Assembly (NCBI GenBank): GCA_958295665.1
Contig: OY282559.1
Coordinates: 271,882,047 to 271,946,046, forward strand
From: Tipula vernalis
Lineage: Eukaryota; Arthropoda; Insecta; Diptera; Tipulidae
Length of the DNA stretch: 64,000 nucleotides
Direction: 5' to 3'
A program made the translations under genes and the position numbers. The notes below the pieces were generated by a model. It was given only the letters and a program-made list of their open reading frames with translations. It was not told the origin of the DNA and made no database searches. Below, piece after piece: positions 41,280 to 52,600 of this stretch. Position 1 is the first letter of the stretch, and every line of letters begins with the position of its first letter.

Positions 41280-42965
41280 TATAAAAATTTGTGGTAAATT
41301 TGAAATAGCTAAATGTCGGAAGACTATATCAGACTCGACTAAAATTATGTACCACGAATGTTTCGGTAGAGAGATCGTTGAGGAAAATATGTGGACTCTA
41401 AATATTATATGCAATGCACGTTCAACTATGCTAAAGCGGTAGAACAATACTAAGAGTAACTCAAATTTAAAATATAAAAGATCCGCAATATGGAAAAAAC
41501 CTCTATCGAAAGAGGAATGTTACTTTTGTAATACCGAAGTGAAAGATTTTAATTTAAAGAGTAACTGCAATATAAAGTACGCAGATGTATGTAAAATGAC
41601 GAAACTTACAAAGGCCAATTACTTCAACTCATGTTTTTCAAACAATGAAGTAATGGAAGGTTCAAAGGAGAACGTAGGTAAGAGAAGAGCGTTCAGCGGG
41701 GCAGAATTTTACAGCAGTGAAAATGAAACGGAGGAGAGTGAAGAAGAGTATATTGCACCTAAAGAAGAGAAAGTTCTAATACTATTCACTCAGAATGACC
41801 TCAATAATTTGATTAGGAGATAAGTATTACCTAAAGATATATCTGAAGACTTAGATAGTGAACTGAAAAGTCGAAACTTGGTAGTCTCTGAATCAAAATC
41901 TTCAATTTATCGAGAAAGAGAAAAGGAATTTTGGTAGCACTTTACCAAAGATAAAAAAACTTCATCGGTGTATTGCACAAATATACCAGCACTGATGAAT
42001 GATTTAAAACCTAATATTTACAAACCTAACGAGTGGAGACTATTCATTGACTCTTCAAAACTCAGCCTAAAAGCGGTACTGGAAATAAATATGCCACTGT
42101 CCCAATAGTCCACTCAATCTCTATGGGAGAGAATTTTTGAGATCTATAGGATATATTTTGCAAAAAATCAAGTACTCGAAGCACAATTGGCAAGCTTGTG
42201 GGGATTTAAAAATTATAACAAAACTGCTAGGGCAGCAACCTGGTTTTGTGAAGTACCCTTGTTTTAAATGTCTCTGGAATAGTAGAGACCGAGAAAACCA
42301 TTACGTTAAAAAACAGTGGCTGCTAAGAGACGGTCTTCAGCCAGGGAAACCTAATGTAATTGAAGAACCTTTATTAGATCCCACAAAAATTCTCTTACCT
42401 CCACTACACATAAAACTTGGGCTGACGAAGCAACATGTGAACGCATTAGTTAAAAAATGTCAAAGTTTCCAATATAAAGCACAACAATTTCCAGTACTGA
42501 CAGAGGCTAAAATTAAAGAAGGTATTTTTTACGGACCTCAAATACGAAAACTATTTGAAGACAAAAATTTCGTCAAAACCATGCAAAAAATGAGAAAACT
42601 TCATGGCTCAGTTTTAGAGAAGTTTGTGAAAACTTCTTACGAAACACCAGAGGTGAGCATTATAAAAATATTGTTACAAAGTTGATAGAAAATTACAGGC
42701 AACTTAAAGCTCCATTTTCTCGATTCCCATCTTGATTACTTTCCTGACAAATGAGGCGACTACATGAAGAGCAAGGGGAGCGCTTCCACTAGAATGTAAG
42801 GGAAATGGAAAGGAGATATCAGCGATATCTGATGAAGAAACAATTCTAAGAAAAAGGCGTAGAAATCCACTTCACAGGTCATTCGAGGGCAAGGGAGTAC
42901 GTTAAAAACGCAATAAATGACATCAATAAAACTTTACTTGAACGCTTGGGATAGGTCAATGAACA
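41280..42965 (+). pseudogene. Multicopy insect protein, possible transposase of the long-TIR element
   Basis: Plus-strand fragments in order: ECYFCNTEVKDFNLKSN region and an acidic stretch (41539-41823), then SVYCTNIPALMNDLKPNIY and EWRLFIDSSKLSLKAVL (near 41970-42080), HNWQACGDLKIITKLLG, FVKYPCFKCLWNSRDRENHY, LPPLHIKLGLTKQHV and KIKEGIFYGPQIRKL (42137-42685). They end in LHFLDSHLDYFPD and ERFHQNVREMERRYQ in effect (42700-42830). I recall the blocks from repeated uncharacterised insect genes. Candidate acidic residues (FIDSSK, CGDLK, E of GERFHQ) would fit a nuclease but that is inference. At least six stops or frameshifts. Confidence 0.6.
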
Positions 42966-43131
42966 AAAAGTTGATGAAAAGCGACAAACTGTAACTCAAT
43001 CTTGAGCAGACAAGCTCAAACTGCAGCAAGGTCAGGGGAACTCGTTTTATTACTTTCTTATAGTTTCAGTCACACAAGCCGAGAATTTGCGTTATTTGTC
43101 TTCTATTTGTAACTTATACTCTCTGAATTTC

Positions 43132-43257
43132 AGTTTGCTTGTCATAGTTCAAGTGTGAGTTTTGCGTCTCGGTTTGAGTAACAGTTTGATTGTCTAAGTT
43201 TCAGTGTATGTTGTGCGTCTGGGTTTTAGTATAAGTTTCTTTGTCTGACTTTCTAAC
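43132..43257 (+). repeat. 51-bp minisatellite, about 2.4 copies
   Basis: Units start AGTTTGCTTGTC at 43132, AGTTTGATTGTC at 43183 and AGTTTCTTTGTC at 43234, an exact 51-bp period with roughly 80 percent agreement by eye. Confidence 0.85.
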
Positions 43258-43789
43258 AATGGTTTAGTCAAAAGCCATTAATAATCAAAATGGAAAGGTA
43301 AATTACTTTGGAATTTGTTTTGGCCATTTTGACCTAAAGTTGGGTTTTTTTGGGGTTACTGAAGTGTCACAAGTATATTTGGACTACGAAATCCTTTTTT
43401 GCGGTTAAAAATATGTACTCCGGAAACGATATATCTGGAGTAAACGGTACAAAAAATAGACTTTGGTATTTTCTTGGGCAATTTTGATTCAAAATTGGGG
43501 TTTTGTGGAAAACTGGTGGGTGATCCCTTTTTTGTTTCGCAGCTCATGCTTTGATAGCGTAAATTTAGTATATCATCAGTTTTCGCACTTTGATTTTATA
43601 GGTTAGGATACTGACACTAGATGTCACGTGGAATGATCAGGTGAACAAAACTTGGTAAAAACTTAGTAAAATTTATTTATTTATAAATTTCAATTTTCAG
43701 TGAACGCGACAAATTCATTATTTTGTTTTCAGATTCAAGCTGAATGTTTTAATTTGACGAATGATATCAAATATCACGGCCGTCTTGGA

Positions 43790-46700
43790 AATCGACAGAT
43801 TTCAATGTACAGGTAGGCGGCAAAGCTTAGTGATTGGTCTTCGGATTTTCCCTAGACTAGCTAGTAAGTATTTCGGTGACACGAACTCGTCCATTATTTC
43901 TAGGAAACACTTCTATAATTTTACCTATCTTCCATTGATTGATTAGCGGATTTTATTCTAAAACAAGGACGAAACCATTAATTTCCCGGTTTTCCCTTGT
44001 AATATGCATGGAGGTTAGATATTCCAGATGCCATCGTTTCTAGAGTAGTTGTGTCATACGTTGGATAGCATTCCAGTTGGACAATCTATTGTACGATATG
44101 TCTATGATATCTCGCTGCCCAATGGGAAAATTCACGGGGGCTAGTGGATCATGTTCATCACGTGATAGCACACATAATGGCTTAAATTAAGCTGCTCTTT
44201 AGTTTGGACCAGCAAGGTGTTCAACAGTTCTTGGGAGTATTATTTCCAATTACTCTCTCTAAATGCTTTTTCCCCGATTTGAAATGCCACATAACCTGGT
44301 ATCTCTTAAAGATAGAATTAGATATTAGGTTAATATTGGTTTTAATGATTAAATTTAATTCTTTTAATTTGAGACTTGCGCCTCGGAAATTTGTGCCCTT
44401 ATCCGAAAAGAAATCTTTGCTGGGTCGGTCCTCATATCTCCTACGAGTTCTAGATGGTTAGCCTTGGTACTTAAGCATATAGTTAAATTAATATATAGCT
44501 TTTGATAACTCGTCATCCTGAACCTGCAGAATCGTTGCCAATTTTCAAGAATGGTGGGATTAGTTTCACTCTTTCTTTTGGCAGGTTTCCCATCATTTGA
44601 TTTTGGGTTAGTGGTCGTTGTTTAATGCACTGCAAATAATTCCGGATCGTTAATTTTATAGAATTTCTACCATGGACGATCCAGAATTTCCTATGGATGA
44701 TTGCTTATATGTATGGTATCTGATGACCAGCTTCGTCGTAATCGCGGATTTTGAGGGCAAGGTAGAATTATCCTTCTTAATGGCTTGAATTTTGTCTTTA
44801 AAATGTTGCTTCTGTATAAATTTGAGTATTTCGGCCTTTGCGTAATTCTCGAGTTGCTTTTGCCTTCCTAAAGTACCTCACAATAAATTTTCGGGTTATT
44901 GTCAGAATGTTGATGATCTTACCGTAACTGGAGTATTTGGATATTAATTCTTATTACTGATCGTTATGTATCGAGACAGATAGCGACCATAAACTGCAGT
45001 TTCTCTCGACGTTCTAGATTGTTCGTTTCTGGGTTCTGTTAACCAAAATTCAGCTCCACTCTACCAAAGCGGATGGTTTGCTAATTCATTTGAGCTTAAT
45101 CCTCGTGTTGCACAATCTGCTGAGTTTAGGTTGAACGTGGCGTATCCCCATTTGTCTCGTTGTAAAATTTCTACAATTTCGCTGGTTCAGTTGGCCACAT
45201 CTGTCTGAATCAGTCCAACGGAATAATTGCGCCTATATGGATAACAGCAAGGCACCATTTAATTCGAGTCGGGGCATTGAAATTATAATGCAATTTCACT
45301 AGCAACGCAAAATCCGTGCAATTGACATTCTGCATGATTCATAAACAGCCATCGGGGTATCTTTAAAACTGCAATTTCGGTGAACTAAACCGATACCATA
45401 ACATTTGAAACAAATCTTTAAATTTTCACGACAAACGGTGCTAACAACCTCATTCCACTAGCTTCAGATAATATCGCTCTTTTGGTGGTTGGTATTTTAT
45501 CTTCCATTGTGACGCAATACGTGAACGTATCGCTCATTGCGGTTGCCATTGTAACCCCAATAGTCTGACTTCGCGTTGATCTGCGGATTATGGTTTTGGC
45601 GTTTATGTATATAGGTTTTGCAGCTGTTTAGTTTGGAGAAGACTTCAGGAGAATTGGAAAACCATTTACGGGGGTTAAACCCGGATTAGATCTTTACCTG
45701 CGAAATCTGCTGAGCTAATTTAGTTGTTTCAGGTTCGTCACTTGCTCCGTTTAGCAAATCATCGATATACATGTCCCTCAATAAAGTTTGAGGAGCGTTG
45801 GGATATCGATTAGCAAATATGGTGCCGAGGGCATACCGTAAGTTAATGTTTTCCATTCATAATTCTTGATGGTTTCTTCCGGAGTTTTGCGCCATACTAA
45901 GCTTTAGGATCCAAATTTGGCGATACATTTTTCCGCATCTGCAGTGAAAATAATTTGATGGGTTCAGAATTTTAGCAGAATATCACCGATCAGGTTTTGC
46001 ATGTCGGTTCGGTTAACAAATTGTCATTCAGTGAGAACCCTGATAATGTTTTGGCGGAAAGATAAACAAATTCAAACGGTTGTTGTGGTGGTTTCACCTC
46101 TACCATGTGACCGAGGTTGCCATATTCCTCCATGAGTTCGAGGTACTGCTTGTGTAATATTGGATTTCTGGTGGTGGTCTTTAGGTAGAAATGGCACGCT
46201 GGCTTCTCTAACAAATTACCTGAAATGAGTATTGTGGGCGTAAATTTTATTTAAAAACTTGTCGGCATCAATAAGCAAATCGGGTTTAATTGTCGATTGT
46301 ATACATGTGTTAGCTGATGGCCGTGGTGGAATGCACTGGTCCCTTAACAAATCGGATTCTTTGATTGGTTTAACCGTGTAACAAGGGCAGCAATTTCGTT
46401 TGCGAATGTAGATTTAAAGTGAGGTGAAACAATAATCTTAACTATCCCTCGTGTGGTGATCAGCTTCTGGTTAGTGAGGCCTTGAATGGAAATTCTTCCA
46501 TGTCAACGGTTTGGACCCATCTTTTGAACGAGCGCTTCAGTTATAAATGAACTCTGTGAAATAGAGTCGAGTAAAACTCAACATAATTGATGCTGGCGGC
46601 TGTTTCTTTGAACACGTGCTGTAACAGTAGGTAGCACTACTGGTTGATGACTGACGGCGGATAATTGTTTGCTAGGAAATTTTGGTAAGGTTCCTGATGA

Positions 46701-47440
46701 TGGTCATGGTCTGGTTGTGTTTCATTGGGCGAACAGTCGACAATGGTATCGAGGTGCAGTAATGAATTAGGCTTTCCTTTGCATATGTGACATCTTTTCT
46801 TAGAATGCCATTGAGCAGCAGAAACAGCGGTTGTCGGTTTTCATAAAGCCGCGTCTCTCTTCGATTGTCCATTCTTTAAATTTAGAACACTGAAATAAAG
46901 GGTGGTAATTATCTTTACAAACCGCGCATGATGCAACAACATTAGTGAACATTTTCGGTACAGCTTTCAGTTGGATACCAGTCTTTCGAGAATAACTTCC
47001 TGCTGCATCTAAGGTATCTGACACGTTGGAAATTTCATGTCTCCAGTTTCAGTAGTTCTGCTTCTGGTCAGACAGCCTATAATTCACGAATCACCTCGTC
47101 CTTTCAGTGGATATTGGATTATGGATCGTTGGTACCTCGACGAAACTTTTGATGAAGGATTATACCGTATTCTGCTTTCTATCATAACGGGCCTTCAGTT
47201 TATTTAGCGCTTTAATATAATTGGCATCTGAGCTTTGCTGATTCGCCATTTAGGAGCCCCTTTAGGTATTGAAACTTCTAAGCTGGATGGAGGTTAGGAT
47301 TTTAATTATTTGTTGATGCGAGCAAATCAAAAATGATTGCCATTCCTGATAACTGTCGGAAAATGGAACTTGCGTTTGGTCTCGTTGCGTGTTGTTCATG
47401 TTCAACAGACATATTCCCGACAGCGTATCTCAACAATATA
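43790..47440 (-). mobile_element. Pao/BEL copy 2, heavily degraded
   Basis: Minus strand from about 47440: gag (EWQSFFDLL, FQYLKGLL, CAVCKDNYHPLFQCSKFKEW near 46930), protease zone, RT (SGFSLNDNLLTEPT near 46010, MYIDDLLNGASDEP near 45760), RNase H, integrase (QNQMMGNLPKE near 44590, CVLSRDEHDPLAPVNF near 44160, GKIIEVFPRNNGRVRVTEI near 43880) ending about 43790. All parts have stops and shifts. It is similar to but not the same as copy 3 at 48.9-54.0 kb, which runs the other way. LTRs not recognised. Confidence 0.8.
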
Positions 47441-47649
47441 TCTAATCGTCATAATTTGAAGAATAATATCAAACAACACATGTTGCACTTGTGTGCGTAT
47501 AGCCACCAATTTGAAAATTTTCCATTTCTTTATTTTAAGTGCTTATAAAATTCAATAAATAAACAAATTATTAAATGGAGCACTTCAAAGTTACTTACTA
47601 AAGTTATTCTTCGGCTTTGTGAGCTTCGTCTATGTAGTTCGCGGCCAAA
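47441..47649. other. Gap between BEL copy 2 and the maltase pseudogene
   Basis: About 200 AT-rich bases, no feature. Confidence 0.3.
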
Positions 47650-48900
47650 AAACTGGTGCGAAACATCAGCATTTTTCAAATCTATCCATGCTGATTTAAA
47701 CATTCGAACAACGATGGAATTGGTGATTTAAATGGAATCACTGAAAAATTAAAGCATCTCAAAGGGATTGGAGTGAACGCACCATGGTTATCACCAATTT
47801 TCAAATCACCAATGGCCGATTTTCGATATGATATTTCAGATTTCTTTGCCATTCAACCCCAACAATAGAAGGTTTCCAACGATTAATTGTACACGCTAAC
47901 GACTTGGGTATTCGGATTATGTACCAAATGATGCGGTTCCGCATTTGCTCGAAATCTGATGCCAATGGTAATTATCCGGATGAGCCGAAGAGTAGGGTGA
48001 CCAATGATCCTGAGGATGCGACTTCACTTCTACACATTTAAACACAAGATCAAAATGAGACAATCGACACCATCATGGTGGCGCCTCACATATTATGTTA
48101 ATCGAGACATATTCAAAATTGGGTGTTATCAGACGATACTTTGGTGATGGTAAAGGTCGAAACGGTAGCCATATTCCATTTAATTTCCAACTAACTGGGC
48201 CATTAATTTGTGGAACAACAATTTGTCACAAGGTGGAACCGCGATATATATTGTGACGGTGACACTTAGATTGCAATAGAACAAGTTAAATTAATAGCTC
48301 AATGGTTTACTGTACTAAAATGGAATTTTCCATAATAAAATTGTTCTAAATGTTTCTACACTATTCTTACTGGAAAAGTCATGAACTTTCTAGAAGTTTG
48401 GTTTGTGTATAGGTATAAAAAGGCGAACGAGATCGAATTGGATTATTAGTATTTGGTAAGCAATAGTGTGAAGATTAAAAAGGAATTAAAAAGTGATTTA
48501 AAAAGTGTTTTAGTGCAAAATTGTGCGAATAATTTATTTAAAGTTATTTTGTGAATTATCATTAATAAATTGTGTTGCAATAATTTTTGTGTGAAATAAA
48601 TAAATTCGTTGCTATAAATTGAATTGATTTTGTTTTATTCACAATCGAGTGATACGAACCTTAATTGAGAAGGCAAAAACGTAACAGTGGGAAGAAACGG
48701 TCGATCCACTCGCATGCAGTACAAATCAACAAATGTTTGAATCATTATCACATGATCCTGCGCGTACACTATTTCAATGGGATGATTAAAAAAATGTTGG
48801 ATTTTCAAACGCTAACTCAACTTGGCTACCTGTCTTGTACGAGGCAATATTAAGGTTGCAATAAACTGATACGATATATGGTAATTCAACTGTTGTATAA
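47650..48900 (+). pseudogene. Maltase 3: broken GH13 alpha-glucosidase
   Basis: Plus-strand blocks match the two intact maltases in order: NIYPC-like start and [14 protein letters not shown] (47660-47750), [15 protein letters not shown] and [11 protein letters not shown] (47780-47860), RYFGDGKGRNGSHIPFNFQL (48140-48210), then [17 protein letters not shown] and [11 protein letters not shown] (48688-48785), and TIYGNSTVV (48873-48896). Many stops, frameshifts and deletions remove the nucleophile and acid/base regions. A probable solo LTR splits it at 48252-48686 and about 100 codons of maltase are missing there. BEL copy 3 follows at the 3' end. Confidence 0.88.
48252..48686 (+). repeat. Probable solo LTR inside the maltase pseudogene
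   Basis: A 435-bp segment starting TGTGACG and ending CGTAACA, near-inverted ends of the LTR type. Inside are TATA-like GGTATAAAAAGGCG (near 48411) and AATAAA words (near 48568 and 48596), the promoter and poly(A) layout of an LTR. Maltase sequence lies on both sides. No target duplication was found, and no internal retroelement region or second LTR. The orientation is inferred from TATA and AATAAA order. Confidence 0.6.
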
Positions 48901-48919
48901 TATGGTAATTCAACTGTTG
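48877..48919 (+). repeat. 24-bp tandem duplication at the maltase 3 / BEL junction
   Basis: TATGGTAATTCAACTGTTG occurs at 48877-48895 and again at 48901-48919. The first copy reads as the maltase sequence YGNSTVV. It marks the boundary region with BEL copy 3. Confidence 0.85.
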
Positions 48920-48939
48920 AAGGGTTCAACTCTAATCTC

Positions 48940-50091
48940 TTGGGTATAACACGTAATCATCTTAACAGTGGGAAGGATGGTTCCAACCTAAAGGGATCAA
49001 TGACGAAGATATGCAAATATGCCAAAGCTCAAAATGAAATTGAAACATGCCAACTTGATATAGAATTATTGAAGGTTCGATTCCGACGAGCAGAAACATT
49101 TTTAACTGAATTTTACGAAGTGGAACAATCCATCACCGAATTAAGTATTGATGACGAAAGCCAACAAGATGATTTCGAGGAAAAATGTTATATCGCGGTC
49201 GCAGATTTGAACAAACTGATTCGGAAGGCTAATTTGGCTGGAGGGAATATGTCACTGGATTTAAATGATACACAAGGCGAGCCAGCGCGGAATACAAACA
49301 TAGAGGTTAAACTTCCAAAAAATAATTTAGCGCCATTCTATGGTAGTTATACGGAATGGCAATCATTCTATGATTTGTTTTCCTCAACGATTCATGAGAA
49401 TCCGAACCTGAATCCAGCCAAGAAGTTCCAATATTTAAAGGGATTTTTGAGGAATGAAGCAGCGAACCTATTGAAACATCTTCCTATTTCGGACTCAAAC
49501 TACCTACAAGCGTTGAATAAACTCAAAACCAGGTATGACAGAAAACGTTACACCGTTCAGTCATTCATAAAAAATTTTGTAGACATGCCGTCCATAAATA
49601 ACCCAACATTAAAACAAATTCGGAAGATAATGGACACAGCTGATGAAGTGATCCGAGGATTGAAGGCAATTGGACCGGAAGCTGAAACTAGAGATCCCTG
49701 GTTAGTGTATTTGTTAATCCAGAAATTGGATGAGGAAACCAGAGATAAATGGGCGTCTGAGATGGCTAGTATAGAATTCCCAACATGTCAGTCACTGATT
49801 GATTTTTTAATGAAGAGAGCCGATGCTCTGGAATCGGTAAAAGGCTACTCACGAAAATCAGGTTCTGCTCAATCGAAGGCTAATACAAGGACTTTTGCCG
49901 CTGCTGTTGCGTCCTGTTCAGTGTGTAAAAGTGATTACCACCCCCTATACAAATGTCCAAAGTTTAAGGAGTGGTCAGTCGAAGAACGAAGACAATTAAT
50001 GAAGACCGAAAATTGTTGCTTCAACTGTTTTAGTCAATCTCATGGTGCATATAATTGTATATCCAAGGGATCCAAGATGCCATTACTGTAA
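48940..50091 (+). pseudogene. BEL copy 3 gag
   Basis: An open frame of 383 codons with TEFYEVEQSI, LPKNNLAPFYGSYTEWQSFY, NPAKKFQYLKGFL, WLVYLLIQKLDEETRDKWAS, and two zinc knuckles CSVCKSDYHPLYKC and CCFNCFSQSHGAYNC. These are the DUF1759-type capsid region and CCHC motifs of Pao/BEL gag. The expected pol fusion is broken after the second knuckle by a frameshift at about 50060. The true gag start may lie slightly upstream, in damaged sequence. Confidence 0.88.
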
Positions 50092-51876
50092 GAAAAATCA
50101 TAATTCATTGTTACACCTAGCCAGCAACGCAAATTGTTCACCTAACGAAGATCAGACCAACAGTACCCAATCAACTTCATCTAAAGTTCTCGGCAGAATT
50201 AATCCAGCTCCGGCATTGAACTCCCAACAATGTCTTCATTCGAATCATCAGAGTCATTCAGCCATATTACCAACCACGACAGTAAAAGTACAGAAAAGAA
50301 ACGGTCAATATAAGTTATGTCAAGTTTTACTCGATTCCGGTTCACAAATTTCAATGAACACCGAAGTAAAAATGGAAGAGTTTGCATTCAAGGTCTCGCC
50401 AATCAGAAGCTTGTCACTACGAGAGGAATAGTTACCGTAACCATATCACCACATATGCAGTCTAGTTTTACGTGTTAAGTTTCTGCATATGTTGTACCAT
50501 CCATTATAAAGGTTAATCCAATACAGTCAGTCGAGTGGGTTAAATGCAAATGTCTTTGCAAATCATTGTCATTAGCTGATTTAGGATTAAACTCAGCATC
50601 CAAAATTGATTTGCTTATCGGAGCCGATAAGTTCTTCGATATCCTTAAACCCGAACAATTACGAGATTCCAATAGCCAGATTAACGCCCACAATACACAC
50701 TTCGGATGGATATTGACGGGTAACACACCACATGTAGAAGGGTCCAGTTACTGCCATACCACTTTAATTGACGATAATAGCTTAGATAAATCATTGAAAA
50801 GTTTTTGGGAATCTGAAGAGGTGTTTAGTCCTCCTGCGTTATTACCGGAGTATCAGATATGTGAAGATCTTATCCAATCAACCACCAAAAAATTACCAGA
50901 CAGTCACTATATGGTGCGGCTGCATGGAGAAAAGAGCGGTATATAGAATTTATGGAAGAGTACAAAGGTCGTAGACATATGGTAGAAGTTGAACCACCAG
51001 AATATCCCCTTGATTACTTGTATCTGCCGCATTAAGGAGTTTGGAAGGAAACATTTACAACCACAAAGCTAAGTATGGTATTTGATGCGTTTGCCAAAAC
51101 CAGTTCGGGACATTCGCTGAACGACAATTTTTCGACAGGACCGACACTACAGAATCTACTGAGTAATATTTTGATACGCTTTCGCATCTACAAGGTAGCA
51201 ATTACAGCTGATGCGGAGAAAATGTTCCGTCAGATATGGATACACCCGAGTGATCTTCGATATCAGAGAATAGTGTGGCGCAGAACCCCTGATTTGGAGA
51301 TGAAGTATTATGAGTTGAGAACCCTCACGTATGGAATGTCTTCTGCACCATACTTGGCAACCATAATTATCAAACACATAGCTGAAGTTAATTCAACGAA
51401 CTATCTGGAAGCGTTACAGACATTATTGAGCGACATGTACGTGGACGATTTTTAACTGGGACACATTCATTACCAGAGGCATTAGTTTGGCAAAGCAGCT
51501 TTCCAGCATAATGGCAGAATCTGGATTAAAGCTCCGAAAATGGGCATCCAATTCTTCTGAGTTCTTAACGCAATTTAAGGGGACTGAACCAATTTCATCC
51601 CTCCCAAAGACGCTTTCCGAAGATCCAGATCAGATCAAAGTATTGGCCCTGCAGTGGCAACCGGCTGCAGACAAATTTACCTATCATGTCACATTAGAGC
51701 AAGCTATACCAACAACAAGGCGGGAAATATTATCAGAAGCTAGTCGCATTTTTGATCCGTTAGGTCTGATCTCACCGTTTGTGATTAAAATTAGAAGTTT
51801 CTTTCTAACCTTATGGTTACTAGAATCGGGATGGGATGACAAGTTACCAACCAAGGTTCAGGAACAATGGCTGTAG
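50042..51876 (+). pseudogene. BEL copy 3 protease and reverse transcriptase, broken
   Basis: Protease: QVLLDSGSQISM (near 50325), with DSG. Next DLLIGADKFFDIL and FGWILTGN (50600-50720), a typical Pao linker. RT: GHSLNDNFSTGPTLQ, ADAEKMFRQIWI (first Asp), LTYGMSSAPYLA and DMYVDDF (YVDD), then a frameshift at 51450. LRKWASNSSEFL and RIFDPLGLISPFVI follow to 51876. At least four stops or shifts. Confidence 0.88.
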
Positions 51877-52600
51877 ATCAAAGATGAAATAAAGGACATA
51901 TCAACTATTGCAATACCAAGATGGCTTTTTATGGCCAAGGAATAGTGTCATCAACTAAATGGATTTTGTGACTCCAGTGAGATTGCATTTGCAGCTGCCG
52001 TATATCTTCGCACGCGTCACAATGGCAGGTACGTCACTAATTTCATAGCCTCAAAAACAAAGGTGGCACCCAAAATGTATCACTACCTCGCTTAGAATTA
52101 AGTGGTGCATTGTTGTTAACCAGATTGATATCCCACTTACAGCAGTTATTAAATATACAAGATCACCAATTGTTCGGATGGACTAATTCCACCATCGTTC
52201 TCGATTGGCTCTCAGAGCCACCACGTAAATGGAAAACCTACGTGGCAAATCGAACAAGTGAGATTTTGGACGTACTGCAGAGGCGCAAATGACAGCATAT
52301 TTCCTCGAAGCTGAATCCAGCAGATTGTGCAACAAGAGGTTTAAGTCCGACGGAACTAAAAAAACATCCGCTCTGGTGGAATGGGCCAGAGTTCCTGAAT
52401 TTAGAAACAGATTATCGACCAACATTTTCGAAAGCAGAACCAAGGTGTGATTTGGAGCGAAGAGAAAATCTACCAATAATGCTATCGTCGTCCTTCTCAC
52501 CACATCTACACCCATAATCTGCACCCTTAATAGAAAGTTTGATAAGAACTTACTCCAGCTATACGATAAGATTGTAAGTATTCTAGCCAACATAAGAAAA
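51877..52600 (+). pseudogene. BEL copy 3 RNase H region, broken
   Basis: Pieces read FCDSSEIAFAAAVYLR (first acidic site) near 51965, LELSGALLLTRLISHL (catalytic Glu) near 52098, FGWTNSTIVLDWLSEPPRKW with an Asn-Ser where Asp-Ser is usual, and YVANRTSEIL. NPADCATRGLSPTEL-like and LWWNGPEFLN-like blocks follow near 52310-52400. Frames change repeatedly. Confidence 0.78.

Larger units (their letters stand above)
40967..43530 (+). mobile_element. DNA element with long TIRs and a multicopy insect ORF; superfamily unknown
   Basis: Sequence 40967-41110 and the complement of 43370-43530 match over about 140 bp, with shared blocks ATCACCCACCA, CAAAATTGCCCAAGAAAATA, ACCAAAGTCTATTTT and CCGCAAAAAAGGATT. 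Divergence is moderate. Between them a decayed plus-strand gene of a multicopy insect family is the only coding content. A 51-bp minisatellite lies near the right end. Target duplication not established because TIR outer limits fade. Confidence 0.75.

Noticed and set aside
48900..48950. 5' LTR of BEL copy 3 equals the 48252-48686 LTR
   Set aside because: Maltase sequence (48688-48896) lies between that LTR and the gag start, and no matching 3' LTR was found after 54016.
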